In this document: one piece after another, positions 50,556 to 61,200 of the stretch
Numbering within the stretch: position 1 is the stretch's first letter
How the letters are laid out: each line of letters starts with the position of its first letter
Assembly: GCA_029251865.1 (NCBI GenBank)
Contig: JAQXCN010000054.1
Coordinates: forward strand, 1-64,000
Direction of reading: 5' to 3'
DNA length: 64,000 nucleotides
DNA from: Crocinitomicaceae bacterium
Lineage (GTDB): Bacteria; Bacteroidota; Bacteroidia; Flavobacteriales_D; Crocinitomicaceae
The notes under the pieces: generated by a model
Database searches by the model: none
What the model saw: the letters and a program-made list of their open reading frames with translations, nothing else
What the model was told of the DNA's origin: nothing
Made by a program: the position numbers and the translations under genes

Positions 50556-53500
50556 CTACCTGATTAAAGTTACGTTTCCTTTCACTATCGATTTTAGTCC
50601 ACCCACGCATGTAACGTCTAGATAGTAATCATAAACATCTGGTTGTAATAATTTGTTTCTAAATGTGCCATCCCAGCCTTGAGAAACATCTGTTGATTCA
50701 AAAACCATTTCTCCCCAACGATCAAATACCCGAAATATTACCTCTTCGATATATAATCCGCGAACATACAAAACATCATTGTTATTATCGCTATTTGGCG
50801 AAAATGCATTTGGAACAAAGACAAATGGATCCTCACAAATAATTTCATACACCTTTATTTCAACAGTATCTTCTCGCGAACAAATACCATCCGAAACGGA
50901 AAGGGTATAAATTATATCTTCTTCAATAGATGCGTCTGTTTGTTGATTAGTTGGAGCATTCAAACCTGTTTCTGGAGACCATTGATAGGACAAAAGCCCA
51001 GAAGGAGAGCCGAATAAAGTAACGGTTGATCCCTGAGGAACAGCGTACTGAGAGGCACTTGCAATTACCAGAGTCGAATCAATATTCGTTACATTTATAA
51101 AGATAGAATCCTCGGCGACACAGTTTTCAGCGGACGTGGCTGTGATGTATACATATTGGGAACTCAAGGGTTGGACCTGTATCGTATTGCCATTATCTGC
51201 TATTATTATATCAAGCGGCAACCACTCATATGTAAAAGCAATTTCTGGTGTCAGATTTTCTACAAGGACATCAGAAAAATCATAAAGACAAATTGAATCT
51301 TGCCCAGTGAGCTCGATTTCGGGGTTAATAAAAGAAACAAATACTGAATCAATTAAAGCGCATTCAGAATTACTTAACTGAACATAAAACATTCCAGATG
51401 AAGAGACCACGACTGTGGAATCTCCTGTAGGATTTAAAACATCTGAGAAATCAGAGGTTGACGACCATTCAAATACTGTGGCTGTCCCATTACTATTTGC
51501 TGTCAGAGCAAAATCCCCCTCACACAAAGAGACTGAATCTAAACCGGAAACTGTTATTTGAGGAAGTACTGTTACATTCGCAAAACTCGTATCAGACGCA
51601 GGGCACAAAGAATCAAAAATATATAAACTTACGGTGTAATTACCTGGATTTAAATATTGCATGTTACCATCGAAATTTACAGAATCTACTATCCCGTTTC
51701 CAAAGTCCCAAAGAAAATAATCTGTTTGAATGGATTCATTCAAAAACGTCACCTCAAAAGGCGCGCAGCCAACACTATCAGGAATATTGAAAGAAGCTTC
51801 GGGTGCAACATCAAAAAGCACCTGAACAGTATCTTGTGTTGTACAAAGTCCATTACTCACAGAGATATAGTAGGTTCCATCCGAAGATACTGTTACAACA
51901 GAATCTTGGGGGGCATTAAGCGGATTTGTAAAGTTCGGGCTGGCAGACCAAACAAATTCGTTTGCCGTGCCAAAAGTATTAGCTGTCAAATTAAAGGGAA
52001 TGTTATCACATACGCTCATTTGATTAGGCACATCTAGGAGCACAGAGTCAACAACTACAACTGTGATTTGTGCTGTATCTGTCAATTGACAAACACTATC
52101 GGTTACAAAAAGATTGACCTGATAAATACCCGCTTCGGTATAGGTTATAACTGGGTTTAATGTAGTTGAGTCCAAAACTCCGTCTCCAAAATCCCATAAA
52201 TAAGTATCACTAACGGAAGAAATATTATCAAATGTTACCGTAAAATTATTACAACCGGTTGTTTGATCTGCTGTAAAATCTGCAACAGGTAAAATCCCAG
52301 AGTCAAACTTAAAAATGAGATTGTTACAATTCGAGCTATTGTTATTGGCGGACCAAGCATTTGGAGTCGTTGGGAAGTCACTATTTCCGCCACAACCTCC
52401 GCAAACAGACTGATAAACAATTCCATTTTTATCAAATCGAGAGGTACCACCATCGACGTGTTCTCTCGCAACTGCCCCACCTAAATAAGAACCATAAAGG
52501 ATATCAGAAAAATCTGCATACATCACCATTAAATAAAAGTCAAAGCCATTCGGTGGATTTGACTGAAATGCATCAGCAGTGATGGGCATTCCCGTCAGTG
52601 GTGTAGATTGAAGCAAGTCAGCTCCCCAACCAGAGACATAAATATTACCACAATTATCGACTAAAAATGCAGTTGGCGATATATGAATATTCGGGCTGTT
52701 ATTTCCAAAACGTGTTGAGGCAACATTGGTGGACAAGTTAGAATCTAATTTGATAATAAAATTACTACTTGCTCCATTAGAAAAAGCAGCATTATTGACA
52801 GGGAAATTCCCTCCAACTGATTGCCCTAGAAGAAAAACACTATTAACGCGATCAATCTCAACAAAGAAAACTTGATCATACTGGCCCATACCGATGTAAC
52901 TTGCACTCGTAATTGAACTTCCCGAAGGGGGAGTCTTTACGACGAAACCATCTGCAATGCCCCCACCATAGTTGTTTTGGTATCCCGATCCCATTCCTGG
53001 TAAATTTGTTGATTTTGTACCACCAGCAAAAATAAGGTTGTCAGACGCGTCAACCTTAACTGAATAACAGGCATCATTCTGGCTCCCCCCATAATAGGTT
53101 GAAAAAAGGAGCTGTGAAAAGTCAGCCGATAATTTAAACACCGTACCATCTTGAGCTCCTGAGTTGGAATTTTGAATAGCATTTACTACGGGGAAATCGT
53201 TTGAATGAGTGCATGAGGCTACGATTACATTATTGGCGTTATCCAGCATGATCTCACCACGGAAATTATCTCCATAGTTGCTCGTTAAGTCTGAAAATGC
53301 ACCAAAACTAGCTGCATTATAATTCACACCATCATTACCTGAACCTCCGACATAAGTTGAGCCTAATAAACTGGTTCCATCGGCACTGAGCTTTGATACA
53401 TATAAATCGATACCGAAAGCAGAGTGATTTACACCAGTACTCCCAAAATCATAACCCAAATCTCCCCCATTGTGATTTATATTATACGCCCCAGAACTAA

Positions 53501-54623
53501 CTGGAAAATCATCACTAGAAGTTGAACCAAAAAGGTATAAGTTATTACTCTCGTCACAAATCATACTGTGAGCCGTCTCCGTTCCTTGCGTATTATTCCC
53601 ACCCCCTAAAAAGGTGCTCCATAACATTTGTGCCCCATCTTCACTGTATTTACTTACAAAAACATCGGTTATTCCCATTGGACCATTTGCCACTGTGAAA
53701 TTTGAATTGATATCAAAAGCGCCGTTATCTGGTGTAGGATAGTCATTTCCATATACCGTACCTCCAGAATATGCTGTACCATCATAACCGTAAGTTGCGG
53801 TCATACCAAAATTATCGGTATTTGCCCCATTGTAGGTGGCAAAAACCAAGACAGGATCAACTATCAACTCTAAACTATGATCATAACTTCCTATGGCAAA
53901 ATTTACAGCTTGTTCTGAATTGAATTGAAAGTTGCATGGAACTTCAATTTTAACACCATCAATAATTTGATAGGCATAAGGTTTTTCCTCATAAATAATC
54001 CCAAGCCTTGATGTTATTTCTAAATCGCCATTTTCACTAATCTTAATTGCTTTATGACCGTCATATTTAAGGGCTACTTGGTTCGGGTCTGCGCCAACCG
54101 AGACGACAAATTCATACTTAAATTGATTGCCCTTATTGACAATCTTCATGTCAACCCCATCATAAAAATCAATTAATGTCGCGGCATCAAAGCCATGAAC
54201 ATCACTTGCCCATTTATCTGGATCGTTTCCTTTTAAAAAATTAAAATAATGCGTACTTGGTCCAGTTTTAACAATTTCATCGATATCATTACTACCAATA
54301 AAATTTAAATGAATGACTTCTTGTTTGGCTAAGGCATCATTCGTAGAAATTTGTGTTGGATTTAAATGCGCTTCACGCATTGCGGAGAAATCTTGCAAAT
54401 GATAAATAAATTTATTTTGCTGTACCCAAACTTTACCACCTTGCATCGGAGATTGAAAAAGCACTCCCTCTGGCCATTGACCTTTATTTTCTACTAATGA
54501 AGGAACCGTATTCAATTGATGCTCGTGATGATGCTCTATATGCTCCGTCAAATGCTCATCTTGGCTCCATGTTTGAAAACAAAACAGAACAAAGAAAATA
54601 CTAAAAAAGAAATGAATTTTCAT
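50556..54623 (-). CDS. Giant SBBP/PKD protein with CHU_C T9SS tail
   Basis: 1355 residues. Signal peptide (about 1-20, FQTWSQ) is followed by an N-terminal DUF7948-like domain (LVENKGQWPEGVLFQ), then SBBP beta-propeller repeats (AMLWSTFLGGGNN, LLGSTYVGGSGNDGVN, LLFSTYYGGSQNDACY), then several PKD and Ig-like domains (PVADFTADQTTGCNNF, DYFLWDFGNG). The C-terminus is a CHU_C domain (FVFVPNAFSPNSDNN, FRVFDRWGEMVFES, GWDGTF), the type-B T9SS signal also called gliding-motility-associated. This is the standard layout of giant adhesins in gliding bacteria. A histidine- and glutamate-rich run (EHIEHHHEHQ) near the mature N-terminus may bind metal. It is co-transcribed with the M42 peptidase gene. 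Confidence 0.87.
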   Translation of the reverse strand: MKIHFFFSIFFVLFCFQTWSQDEHLTEHIEHHHEHQLNTVPSLVENKGQWPEGVLFQSPMQGGKVWVQQNKFIYHLQDFSAMREAHLNPTQISTNDALAKQEVIHLNFIGSNDIDEIVKTGPSTHYFNFLKGNDPDKWASDVHGFDAATLIDFYDGVDMKIVNKGNQFKYEFVVSVGADPNQVALKYDGHKAIKISENGDLEITSRLGIIYEEKPYAYQIIDGVKIEVPCNFQFNSEQAVNFAIGSYDHSLELIVDPVLVFATYNGANTDNFGMTATYGYDGTAYSGGTVYGNDYPTPDNGAFDINSNFTVANGPMGITDVFVSKYSEDGAQMLWSTFLGGGNNTQGTETAHSMICDESNNLYLFGSTSSDDFPVSSGAYNINHNGGDLGYDFGSTGVNHSAFGIDLYVSKLSADGTSLLGSTYVGGSGNDGVNYNAASFGAFSDLTSNYGDNFRGEIMLDNANNVIVASCTHSNDFPVVNAIQNSNSGAQDGTVFKLSADFSQLLFSTYYGGSQNDACYSVKVDASDNLIFAGGTKSTNLPGMGSGYQNNYGGGIADGFVVKTPPSGSSITSASYIGMGQYDQVFFVEIDRVNSVFLLGQSVGGNFPVNNAAFSNGASSNFIIKLDSNLSTNVASTRFGNNSPNIHISPTAFLVDNCGNIYVSGWGADLLQSTPLTGMPITADAFQSNPPNGFDFYLMVMYADFSDILYGSYLGGAVAREHVDGGTSRFDKNGIVYQSVCGGCGGNSDFPTTPNAWSANNNSSNCNNLIFKFDSGILPVADFTADQTTGCNNFTVTFDNISSVSDTYLWDFGDGVLDSTTLNPVITYTEAGIYQVNLFVTDSVCQLTDTAQITVVVVDSVLLDVPNQMSVCDNIPFNLTANTFGTANEFVWSASPNFTNPLNAPQDSVVTVSSDGTYYISVSNGLCTTQDTVQVLFDVAPEASFNIPDSVGCAPFEVTFLNESIQTDYFLWDFGNGIVDSVNFDGNMQYLNPGNYTVSLYIFDSLCPASDTSFANVTVLPQITVSGLDSVSLCEGDFALTANSNGTATVFEWSSTSDFSDVLNPTGDSTVVVSSSGMFYVQLSNSECALIDSVFVSFINPEIELTGQDSICLYDFSDVLVENLTPEIAFTYEWLPLDIIIADNGNTIQVQPLSSQYVYITATSAENCVAEDSIFINVTNIDSTLVIASASQYAVPQGSTVTLFGSPSGLLSYQWSPETGLNAPTNQQTDASIEEDIIYTLSVSDGICSREDTVEIKVYEIICEDPFVFVPNAFSPNSDNNNDVLYVRGLYIEEVIFRVFDRWGEMVFESTDVSQGWDGTFRNKLLQPDVYDYYLDVTCVGGLKSIVKGNVTLIR

Positions 54624-54743
54624 AAAACTGAATATCTACTCTAAGATACACAATTTACGTTAAAAATTTAGTTTTAAAAAACCCATTATCGGCACTGTAA
54701 ACTTTATAATATTTAAATTCGCTTCAACGACAAATCATTTCAT

Positions 54744-55691
54744 ATGAAAAACAGGATTACCGAGCTTTTTAATATTGAATATCCAATTATACAGGCGGGA
54801 ATGATTTGGTGCTCAGGTTGGAAACTGGCATCTGCAGTATCAAATACTGGAGGATTAGGAATCATAGGGTCTGGCTCCATGTACCCTCAAGTATTAGACG
54901 AGCACATACTGAAATGTAAAAATGCAACTTCCAATCCATTTGCCGTCAATCTACCAATGCTTTACCCGAATATAGAGGAGCATATTGAAACCATAATTCG
55001 ACATAAGGTACCCATTGTATTTACCTCAGCAGGAAACCCTAAACTATATACGAGTCGACTTCAAAGTAAAGGGATTACTGTTGTTCACGTTGTGTCAAGT
55101 CTTTCGTTTGCTAAGAAAGCACAGGAGGCCGGAGTTGATGCAATAGTAGCCGAAGGTTTTGAAGCGGGTGGACACAACGGAAGAGACGAGACAACGACAC
55201 TATGCCTTATCCCAATGGTTAAAAAAGAAATCTCAATTCCAATTATTGCAGCGGGAGGAATCGCTACAGGTCAGGCTATGCTCGCTTGTATGGCTTTGGG
55301 TGCTGAAGGCTTTCAAATAGGTAGTAGATTTGTCGCTTGCAATGAATCTAGCGCACACACGAATTTTAAGCAGGCTGTAATTAATGCAAAAGAAGGAGAT
55401 ACTGAGCTTACCCTAAAAGAGCTTACCCCTGTTCGACTTTTAAAAAATAATTTTCATCAAACTATTAAAGCCGCATATAACAACAATGCCTCCAAGGAGG
55501 AGCTTCAAAACCTTCTGGGCAGAGGACGTGCGAAAAAAGGAATGTTCGAAGGAGACCTTGACGATGGAGAATTAGAAATTGGACAGATTGCTGGGCTTTT
55601 AGACAATTTAAAGTCAGCAGAAGAAATTGTAAAATCCTTAGTTTCGGAATTCAATGATGCAAAAAATCAGATAATAAATACTTCATTTTAA
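54744..55691 (+). CDS. Nitronate monooxygenase / 2-nitropropane dioxygenase-like FMN enzyme
   Basis: 315 residues. The TIM barrel begins NIEYPIIQAGMIWCSG; the FMN-phosphate site is in PIIAAGGIATGQAM with ALGAEGFQIGSRF following, and FEAGGHNGRDETTTL carries the conserved histidine of the class. Class I nitronate monooxygenases oxidise alkyl nitronates, but some homologues are enoyl-ACP reductases (FabK) with the same fold; the C-terminus here fits either group. The gene opens a forward run with the two M16 peptidases, four bases before the first. Confidence 0.85.
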   Translation: MKNRITELFNIEYPIIQAGMIWCSGWKLASAVSNTGGLGIIGSGSMYPQVLDEHILKCKNATSNPFAVNLPMLYPNIEEHIETIIRHKVPIVFTSAGNPKLYTSRLQSKGITVVHVVSSLSFAKKAQEAGVDAIVAEGFEAGGHNGRDETTTLCLIPMVKKEISIPIIAAGGIATGQAMLACMALGAEGFQIGSRFVACNESSAHTNFKQAVINAKEGDTELTLKELTPVRLLKNNFHQTIKAAYNNNASKEELQNLLGRGRAKKGMFEGDLDDGELEIGQIAGLLDNLKSAEEIVKSLVSEFNDAKNQIINTSF

Positions 55692-55695
55692 CTTC

Positions 55696-56934
55696 ATGAT
55701 TGAATTTGATAAATATAAGTTAGACAATGGCTTAACGGTCATACTTCACTATGACGCGACTACCCCAATGGCTGTTGTAAATACCTTGTACGATGTCGGT
55801 GCTCGTGACGAGAATGAGGATAAGACAGGGTTTGCGCATCTTTTCGAACACCTAATGTTCGGCGGATCTGTAAACGTTGAAGATTTTGATAAAGAGCTTC
55901 AAAAAGCTGGTGGTGAAAGCAATGCTTTCACGAGTAATGACCTGACCAATTACTACGAAATAATCCCTGCAAATAACATTGAGACTGCCCTATGGCTTGA
56001 AAGTGACAGAATGCTCTCTTTGGCTTTTACTGAAAAGAGTCTTGAGGTACAAAGAAATGTTGTAATTGAAGAATTTAAACAAAGGTATCTTAATCAGCCT
56101 TATGGCGATGTTTGGCTTGAACTTCGTCCCTTAGCCTATGAAAAACATCCTTACAAATGGGCTACAATAGGTAAAGACATAGCTCACATAGAAAATGCTG
56201 TGATGCAAGATGTTAAAGACTTTTTCAAAAAGTATTATTGTCCTGCAAATGCGATTTTATGTATTTCGGGAAACTTTGACTCAGAGAAAATTGAAGGTCT
56301 AATAGAGAAATATTACGGCTCAATTCCTGGCGGCATTAAGCCAGCTAGGTTGCTGCCATTTGAACCTGAACAGAAAAATTTCAGAGAACGAATTATAGAT
56401 AGAGATGTTCCGGCAGATGCATTCTATTACGCCTTTAAAATGTCAGAACGAAAAAATATAGGCTATTATCTTGGTGATTTTTTAAGTGATGCTATTGGTA
56501 AAGACCAATCTTCACTTTTAAACATTAGTCTTAAAAAAGAACAAGGTTTAGTTTCAGAAATAAATGCTTTTATTACGGGTTCTCACGACCACGGACTCTT
56601 CTTAATAACGGGTAAACTTTCTGAGGGTATTGATTTTAAAACTCTAGATGAAGCGCTTTGGGAAAAGTTAAATGAAATAAAGAAAATCGGCTTTTCAGAG
56701 CGTAAACTTAATTCACTTAAAAACAAATTAAGTACGGCAAAAGCTTTTCAAGAGCAAGGACTACTGAACAGGTCAATAAGCCTGTCTTTGTTTGAACTTC
56801 TGGGCGATGCGAATGGCATCAACGAAGAAATAGAAATCTATAATCAAATTGAAAATAAAGATATTCTTCATTTCGCTCAATCAACTCTTCTGAAAGAAAA
56901 CTGTTCCCTACTCAAAATCAATAAATCGAAATGA
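55696..56934 (+). CDS. M16 family zinc peptidase (active subunit)
   Basis: 412 residues without a signal peptide. The inverted zinc motif HxxEH is at 48-52 (HLFEH), and the third ligand is Glu125 or Glu126 in NVVIEEFKQRY, at the proper distance. NAFTSNDLTNYYE is the conserved substrate-facing segment. The length equals one half of a full-size M16 enzyme, so it works with the next gene product, which overlaps by four bases (ATGA). Such pairs degrade short peptides in a clam-shell heterodimer. Confidence 0.92.
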   Translation: MIEFDKYKLDNGLTVILHYDATTPMAVVNTLYDVGARDENEDKTGFAHLFEHLMFGGSVNVEDFDKELQKAGGESNAFTSNDLTNYYEIIPANNIETALWLESDRMLSLAFTEKSLEVQRNVVIEEFKQRYLNQPYGDVWLELRPLAYEKHPYKWATIGKDIAHIENAVMQDVKDFFKKYYCPANAILCISGNFDSEKIEGLIEKYYGSIPGGIKPARLLPFEPEQKNFRERIIDRDVPADAFYYAFKMSERKNIGYYLGDFLSDAIGKDQSSLLNISLKKEQGLVSEINAFITGSHDHGLFLITGKLSEGIDFKTLDEALWEKLNEIKKIGFSERKLNSLKNKLSTAKAFQEQGLLNRSISLSLFELLGDANGINEEIEIYNQIENKDILHFAQSTLLKENCSLLKINKSK

Positions 56935-58184
56935 ATCGAAGAAATGCTCCAAAAACCCGAAAAATAGGTGCTATTTCGTTCATAGCTCCCGAAATTCTTC
57001 AGCTCAACAATCAAGCAAAGCTTTTATGGATGGCGGATGTGCCGAACGAAACAGCAAGAATTGACTTGTACTTCGATGCTGGTCTCCGACAGGGAAAAAA
57101 TGCCGTTGTAAGTATAACTTCCTCAATGTTATTGTCTGGAACAAAGGAAATAGGATCTACAGAAATACATAGCAAACTTGATGACCTTGGCGCTTTTTTT
57201 GATATTGGCTTATCACATGAAGGAGTTATGGTGTCCTTATATGCCTTGAAGAAAAATATGCTTGAAGCTTTTAAAATCTTATTTGAATCAATTCAAAACG
57301 CAAACTTTCCAGAGCAGGAATTCAATGAGATTCAAGCGGAAAAAATTCAAAACTTCAAAATAAACATGACACGTGTAAGCGTACTCGCGCAAAGGTCATT
57401 TCAGCAACATATTTACCATAAAAGTCCCTATGCAGAGCTATCCGAGGAGATTGACTTAGAAACAACAAGAAGAAGCGACTTGATAAATTTTCACCATGAA
57501 CATTATAAAAAGGGTGTATTTAAAATTGCAATAGTTGGCGCACTTCAAGAGCAGCAAATTGCGGCAATTAAAGCACTTGTTACACCGCATTGTATTACAA
57601 ATGAATTGTCATTTCATACTGCGTTTTGTAACAAAGCGGGCTCCTTTCATATTGAGAAAAAAGATGCAGTTCAGACAGCAATACGCATAGGCAGAACACT
57701 ATTCAATAAAAAGCATGATGACTTTCTTGACATAAGTATTTTGAGTACTGTGTTGGGGGACTATTTTGGAAGCCGCTTAATGAAGAACATTAGAGAGGAC
57801 AAAGGCTACACCTACGGTATTGGAACAGCTATCGCTGAAACTGGTGGCTCTGGTTATTTCCTTATTGGTTCAGAGGTAGGATCAGAACATCTCAAGGCAA
57901 CATTGATAGAAATCAAAAAAGAAATGAATCTTTTGCAATCTGAAAAAATAAGTCAAGAAGAACTCCAATTGGTCAAAAATCACCTACTTGGACAACTTTT
58001 AAAGATGTCCGACGGCCCCTATGCCATGATGGACTTATTCTTAAGTGTTGAATCCTATCAAATGACATCAGATTTTTACAATGCTTACATTCAAAGAATC
58101 CATGATGTAAATCCTGAAGTACTTATGGAAATAGCCCAGAAGTATTTGAATTGGGATGAAATGTCCGTTATTTCTGCAGGTTAG
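56931..58184 (+). CDS. M16 family peptidase-like protein (inactive partner)
   Basis: 417 residues with the M16 fold but no HxxEH motif; the corresponding segment is SITSSMLLSG. The C-terminal half keeps the R/Y-type substrate-binding motif as EDKGYTYGIGTAI with GSGYFLIGSEV. This is the non-catalytic M16B-type subunit that completes the chamber with the active subunit encoded just upstream. Overlap of four bases (ATGA) implies coupled translation and balanced amounts. It is cytoplasmic, with no signal peptide. Confidence 0.9.
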   Translation: MNRRNAPKTRKIGAISFIAPEILQLNNQAKLLWMADVPNETARIDLYFDAGLRQGKNAVVSITSSMLLSGTKEIGSTEIHSKLDDLGAFFDIGLSHEGVMVSLYALKKNMLEAFKILFESIQNANFPEQEFNEIQAEKIQNFKINMTRVSVLAQRSFQQHIYHKSPYAELSEEIDLETTRRSDLINFHHEHYKKGVFKIAIVGALQEQQIAAIKALVTPHCITNELSFHTAFCNKAGSFHIEKKDAVQTAIRIGRTLFNKKHDDFLDISILSTVLGDYFGSRLMKNIREDKGYTYGIGTAIAETGGSGYFLIGSEVGSEHLKATLIEIKKEMNLLQSEKISQEELQLVKNHLLGQLLKMSDGPYAMMDLFLSVESYQMTSDFYNAYIQRIHDVNPEVLMEIAQKYLNWDEMSVISAG

Positions 58185-58241
58185 CAACTTTATTTGTTGC
58201 CTCTCGTTATAATACTACGTATTATGCTGCGTTCTATAAAT

Positions 58242-61200
58242 ATGTTTAAGGTACTTTCCATAGTTGTTTTTCTACTTGCATCGTTTGGCACTCAGGCTTC
58301 ACATGTAATGGGTGGAGAAATAACCTGGAGTTGTAGTGGCGGAAACGCCTATGAATTTCAGCTCGTATTTTATAGAGACTGCAATGGTGCAGAGGTTAAT
58401 GTTATATCAGAAGATATTCGTGTATGGAATCACCCTACTCTGAATACAATTCAATTGAATTTCGTCTCAAGGGAAGATATTTCGCCTACATGCACAGTTG
58501 TTCCTGGATCACCACCTATGTTAGAATGCGGCTCCGGAAGTGCTGCTGGAAATGGTGTCGGAGCTATTGAACGAATCACCTATATAAGCGACCCAATTAT
58601 TATAGATGGTTCACCCCCTGAGGAAGGTTGGATTTTCACTTATGAAAATTTTTCACGAAGTAATGCCGTAAGCAACTTATCGAATCCTTCCACATTTGGA
58701 ATTACCTTGGCGGCTAAGATTTTTGAAAATCAAAATAATATTGCCAGCTCGTGCACTGACTCTTCGCCTAGCTTTTTACAACCTCCAAATTTCGTAACCT
58801 GTGCAGGATCAGAATACCGATACAATATGAATGCAATAGACCCTGATTTAGACTCTCTGTCTTTTCAATTTGGTGTGCCCTATGATTACTTCCCTACCGG
58901 AAGTTATAACCCCCCTTCAAATCCAATGCCTGTTCCATTCGAGCCAGGATTTACTTATGAAACCCCCACGCCGTCAGTGGATATTGACCCAAATAATATT
59001 CCTGCTACAATAAACCCATCTACAGGCGAGTTAGTCTTTACTAGCTATACGATAGGGAATTTCAATATTAAAGTTACAGTGCAATCTTTTCGAGGAGGAA
59101 TACTCATAGCTGAAGTAGAGAGGGAAATTCAAGTGGTAGTGCTTCCTTGCAGTGACATTAACGAAGCACCAGTTATAACACCCCCATTTACAGGCGGTAA
59201 TTTTGAGACTACGGTTAGTGCAGGTGATTTGGTTGATTTTGATTTAATCGCAAACGACCTTGATTTATTACAAAACGGCGAAGTACAAAATGTCATTATA
59301 TCCGCAACTGGGCCAATGTTTGGAGAAGACTTCACAAGTCCTTCAGGCTGTGACATCGAGCCCTGTGCAACGTTGAATAACGCACCGCCAATTCAAGCAC
59401 CCCAGAACGCCACTGCAAGTTTTTCTTGGCAAACAACATGTGATCATTTGGTCAATCAATTTGGTGAAAACGCCGATATAATTCCTTACGATTTTGTTTT
59501 CAAAGTTCAGGATGATTTTTGTCAAGTCCCGAAAATAACCTACGCCACGGTTCGAATCAATGTAATCAATCCTGGAGTTATTCAAGCTCCTGAAATCAGC
59601 TGTATTCAAACAGATGTAAACGGAAATCGGACTCTTTTTTGGGAGCCAGTCTCTGATCCGACAGGCTCATTTGTCGAATACAATATTTTTTCTATTCAAA
59701 ATGAATTCATTGATGTTCTTACAGATATTAACACCAGTAATTACACGGTAAGCACTGCAGCATTTATACAAGATTATTACCTCACCGTGAGTTCTGGATG
59801 TGATGGGAATACCATAAATTACTCAGATACAATTTCAAATATTGTGCTGAACCTCACTAATCCTGGAAATGGTACCGCTGTTCTGAACTGGAACCCGCCT
59901 ACCACGAATCCTTTACCGAACTCAGGAAACTACTATCATATTTATCGTGAATATCCAACCGGGGCATTTAACCTCATTGATAGCGTCTCTATTACTACCC
60001 TTAGTTACATCGACACAATCGACGTTTGCTCTGCTTTCATAAATTATCAAATCCGACTTCCTGGCACCTATTGTGAGTTTTCCTCCAATATTATTGGTGA
60101 CCTATATGAAGATCTTCTTACCCCAGACATTCCTGTAATATCTTCTGTTGGTATTGATACGGTTACCAACGAAATGCATATTGAATGGAATGAAAACTTA
60201 CAAGAAGATACATATGGTTATGTCATTTACACTTTTAATGACGATGGTATTCTTTTTGAGCTCGATACGGTATATGGTGTAAGTAATACGCAGTACAACT
60301 ATCCAATATCATTTGAGAATGGCCCCTTTTCATATTCTGTCGCAGCATTTGACTCTTGCGAGACAAGTTCGACACCTGTTACTTATCAAACGAGTGCTAA
60401 AGCTCAAGTACACACGAGCATGGTGGCATCATCGCTCGTTTTTATGTGTGAACAAGAAGCTGAATTAACATGGAGTACTTATGGAGGAAGTACAATTGAT
60501 TTTTACGAAATCTGGAGTCTTTCAGACGGTATTTGGAACCTTCATGAAATTACTGAGGATACCTCAGTATTAATAACAGTTAATGCAAATCAGAGCTATT
60601 CGGTATATATAAATGCCTTATTTGTTAACGGTGAAAATGCATTTTCATCGCCCACATTGTTCAATGTGCCTGTTGCAGGCGATCCTTTGTACAATTACCT
60701 TAAACTCGCCACCATTGAAGACGGTAATGTGGAACTCTATGAATACATAGATGAATCGGTAGGCATCTCAGAAATTATATTTCAGCGTAGAGAATACAAT
60801 GGTGCATTTGAAGAAATTGGTCGTGCTGAAGCCAATCAAGATGTTGTTTATTTCATAGATGAGAATGCGGAAACATCATTTCAAGCTTGGGAATACCGAG
60901 CAAAATATGTAGATAGCTGCGGAGGAGATGGAGAATATTCGAATACGGTAAAAACAATTTTTCTAGAAGGAGAAGCAAACGATTATGATTATATCAATAC
61001 ATTAGATTGGTCTTCATACCTCGGCTTTGATGGAGGAGTTGAGGAATACACCTTGTACCGATCCATTAATGGTATATACGACCCAACACCTATTGCAATA
61101 TTTGACCCCGGGGATCAAACATTCATAGACGATATAAACGGACTTGGTGTGCAGTCTAAGGTTTGCTACAAAATTGAAGGTACAGAATTTCTAAACTTTT

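Noticed and set aside
51458-52037. Two forward open frames of 110 and 126 codons inside the giant CHU_C gene
   Set aside because: They are antisense shadows of the PKD-rich region, they overlap each other, and neither has a recognisable domain.
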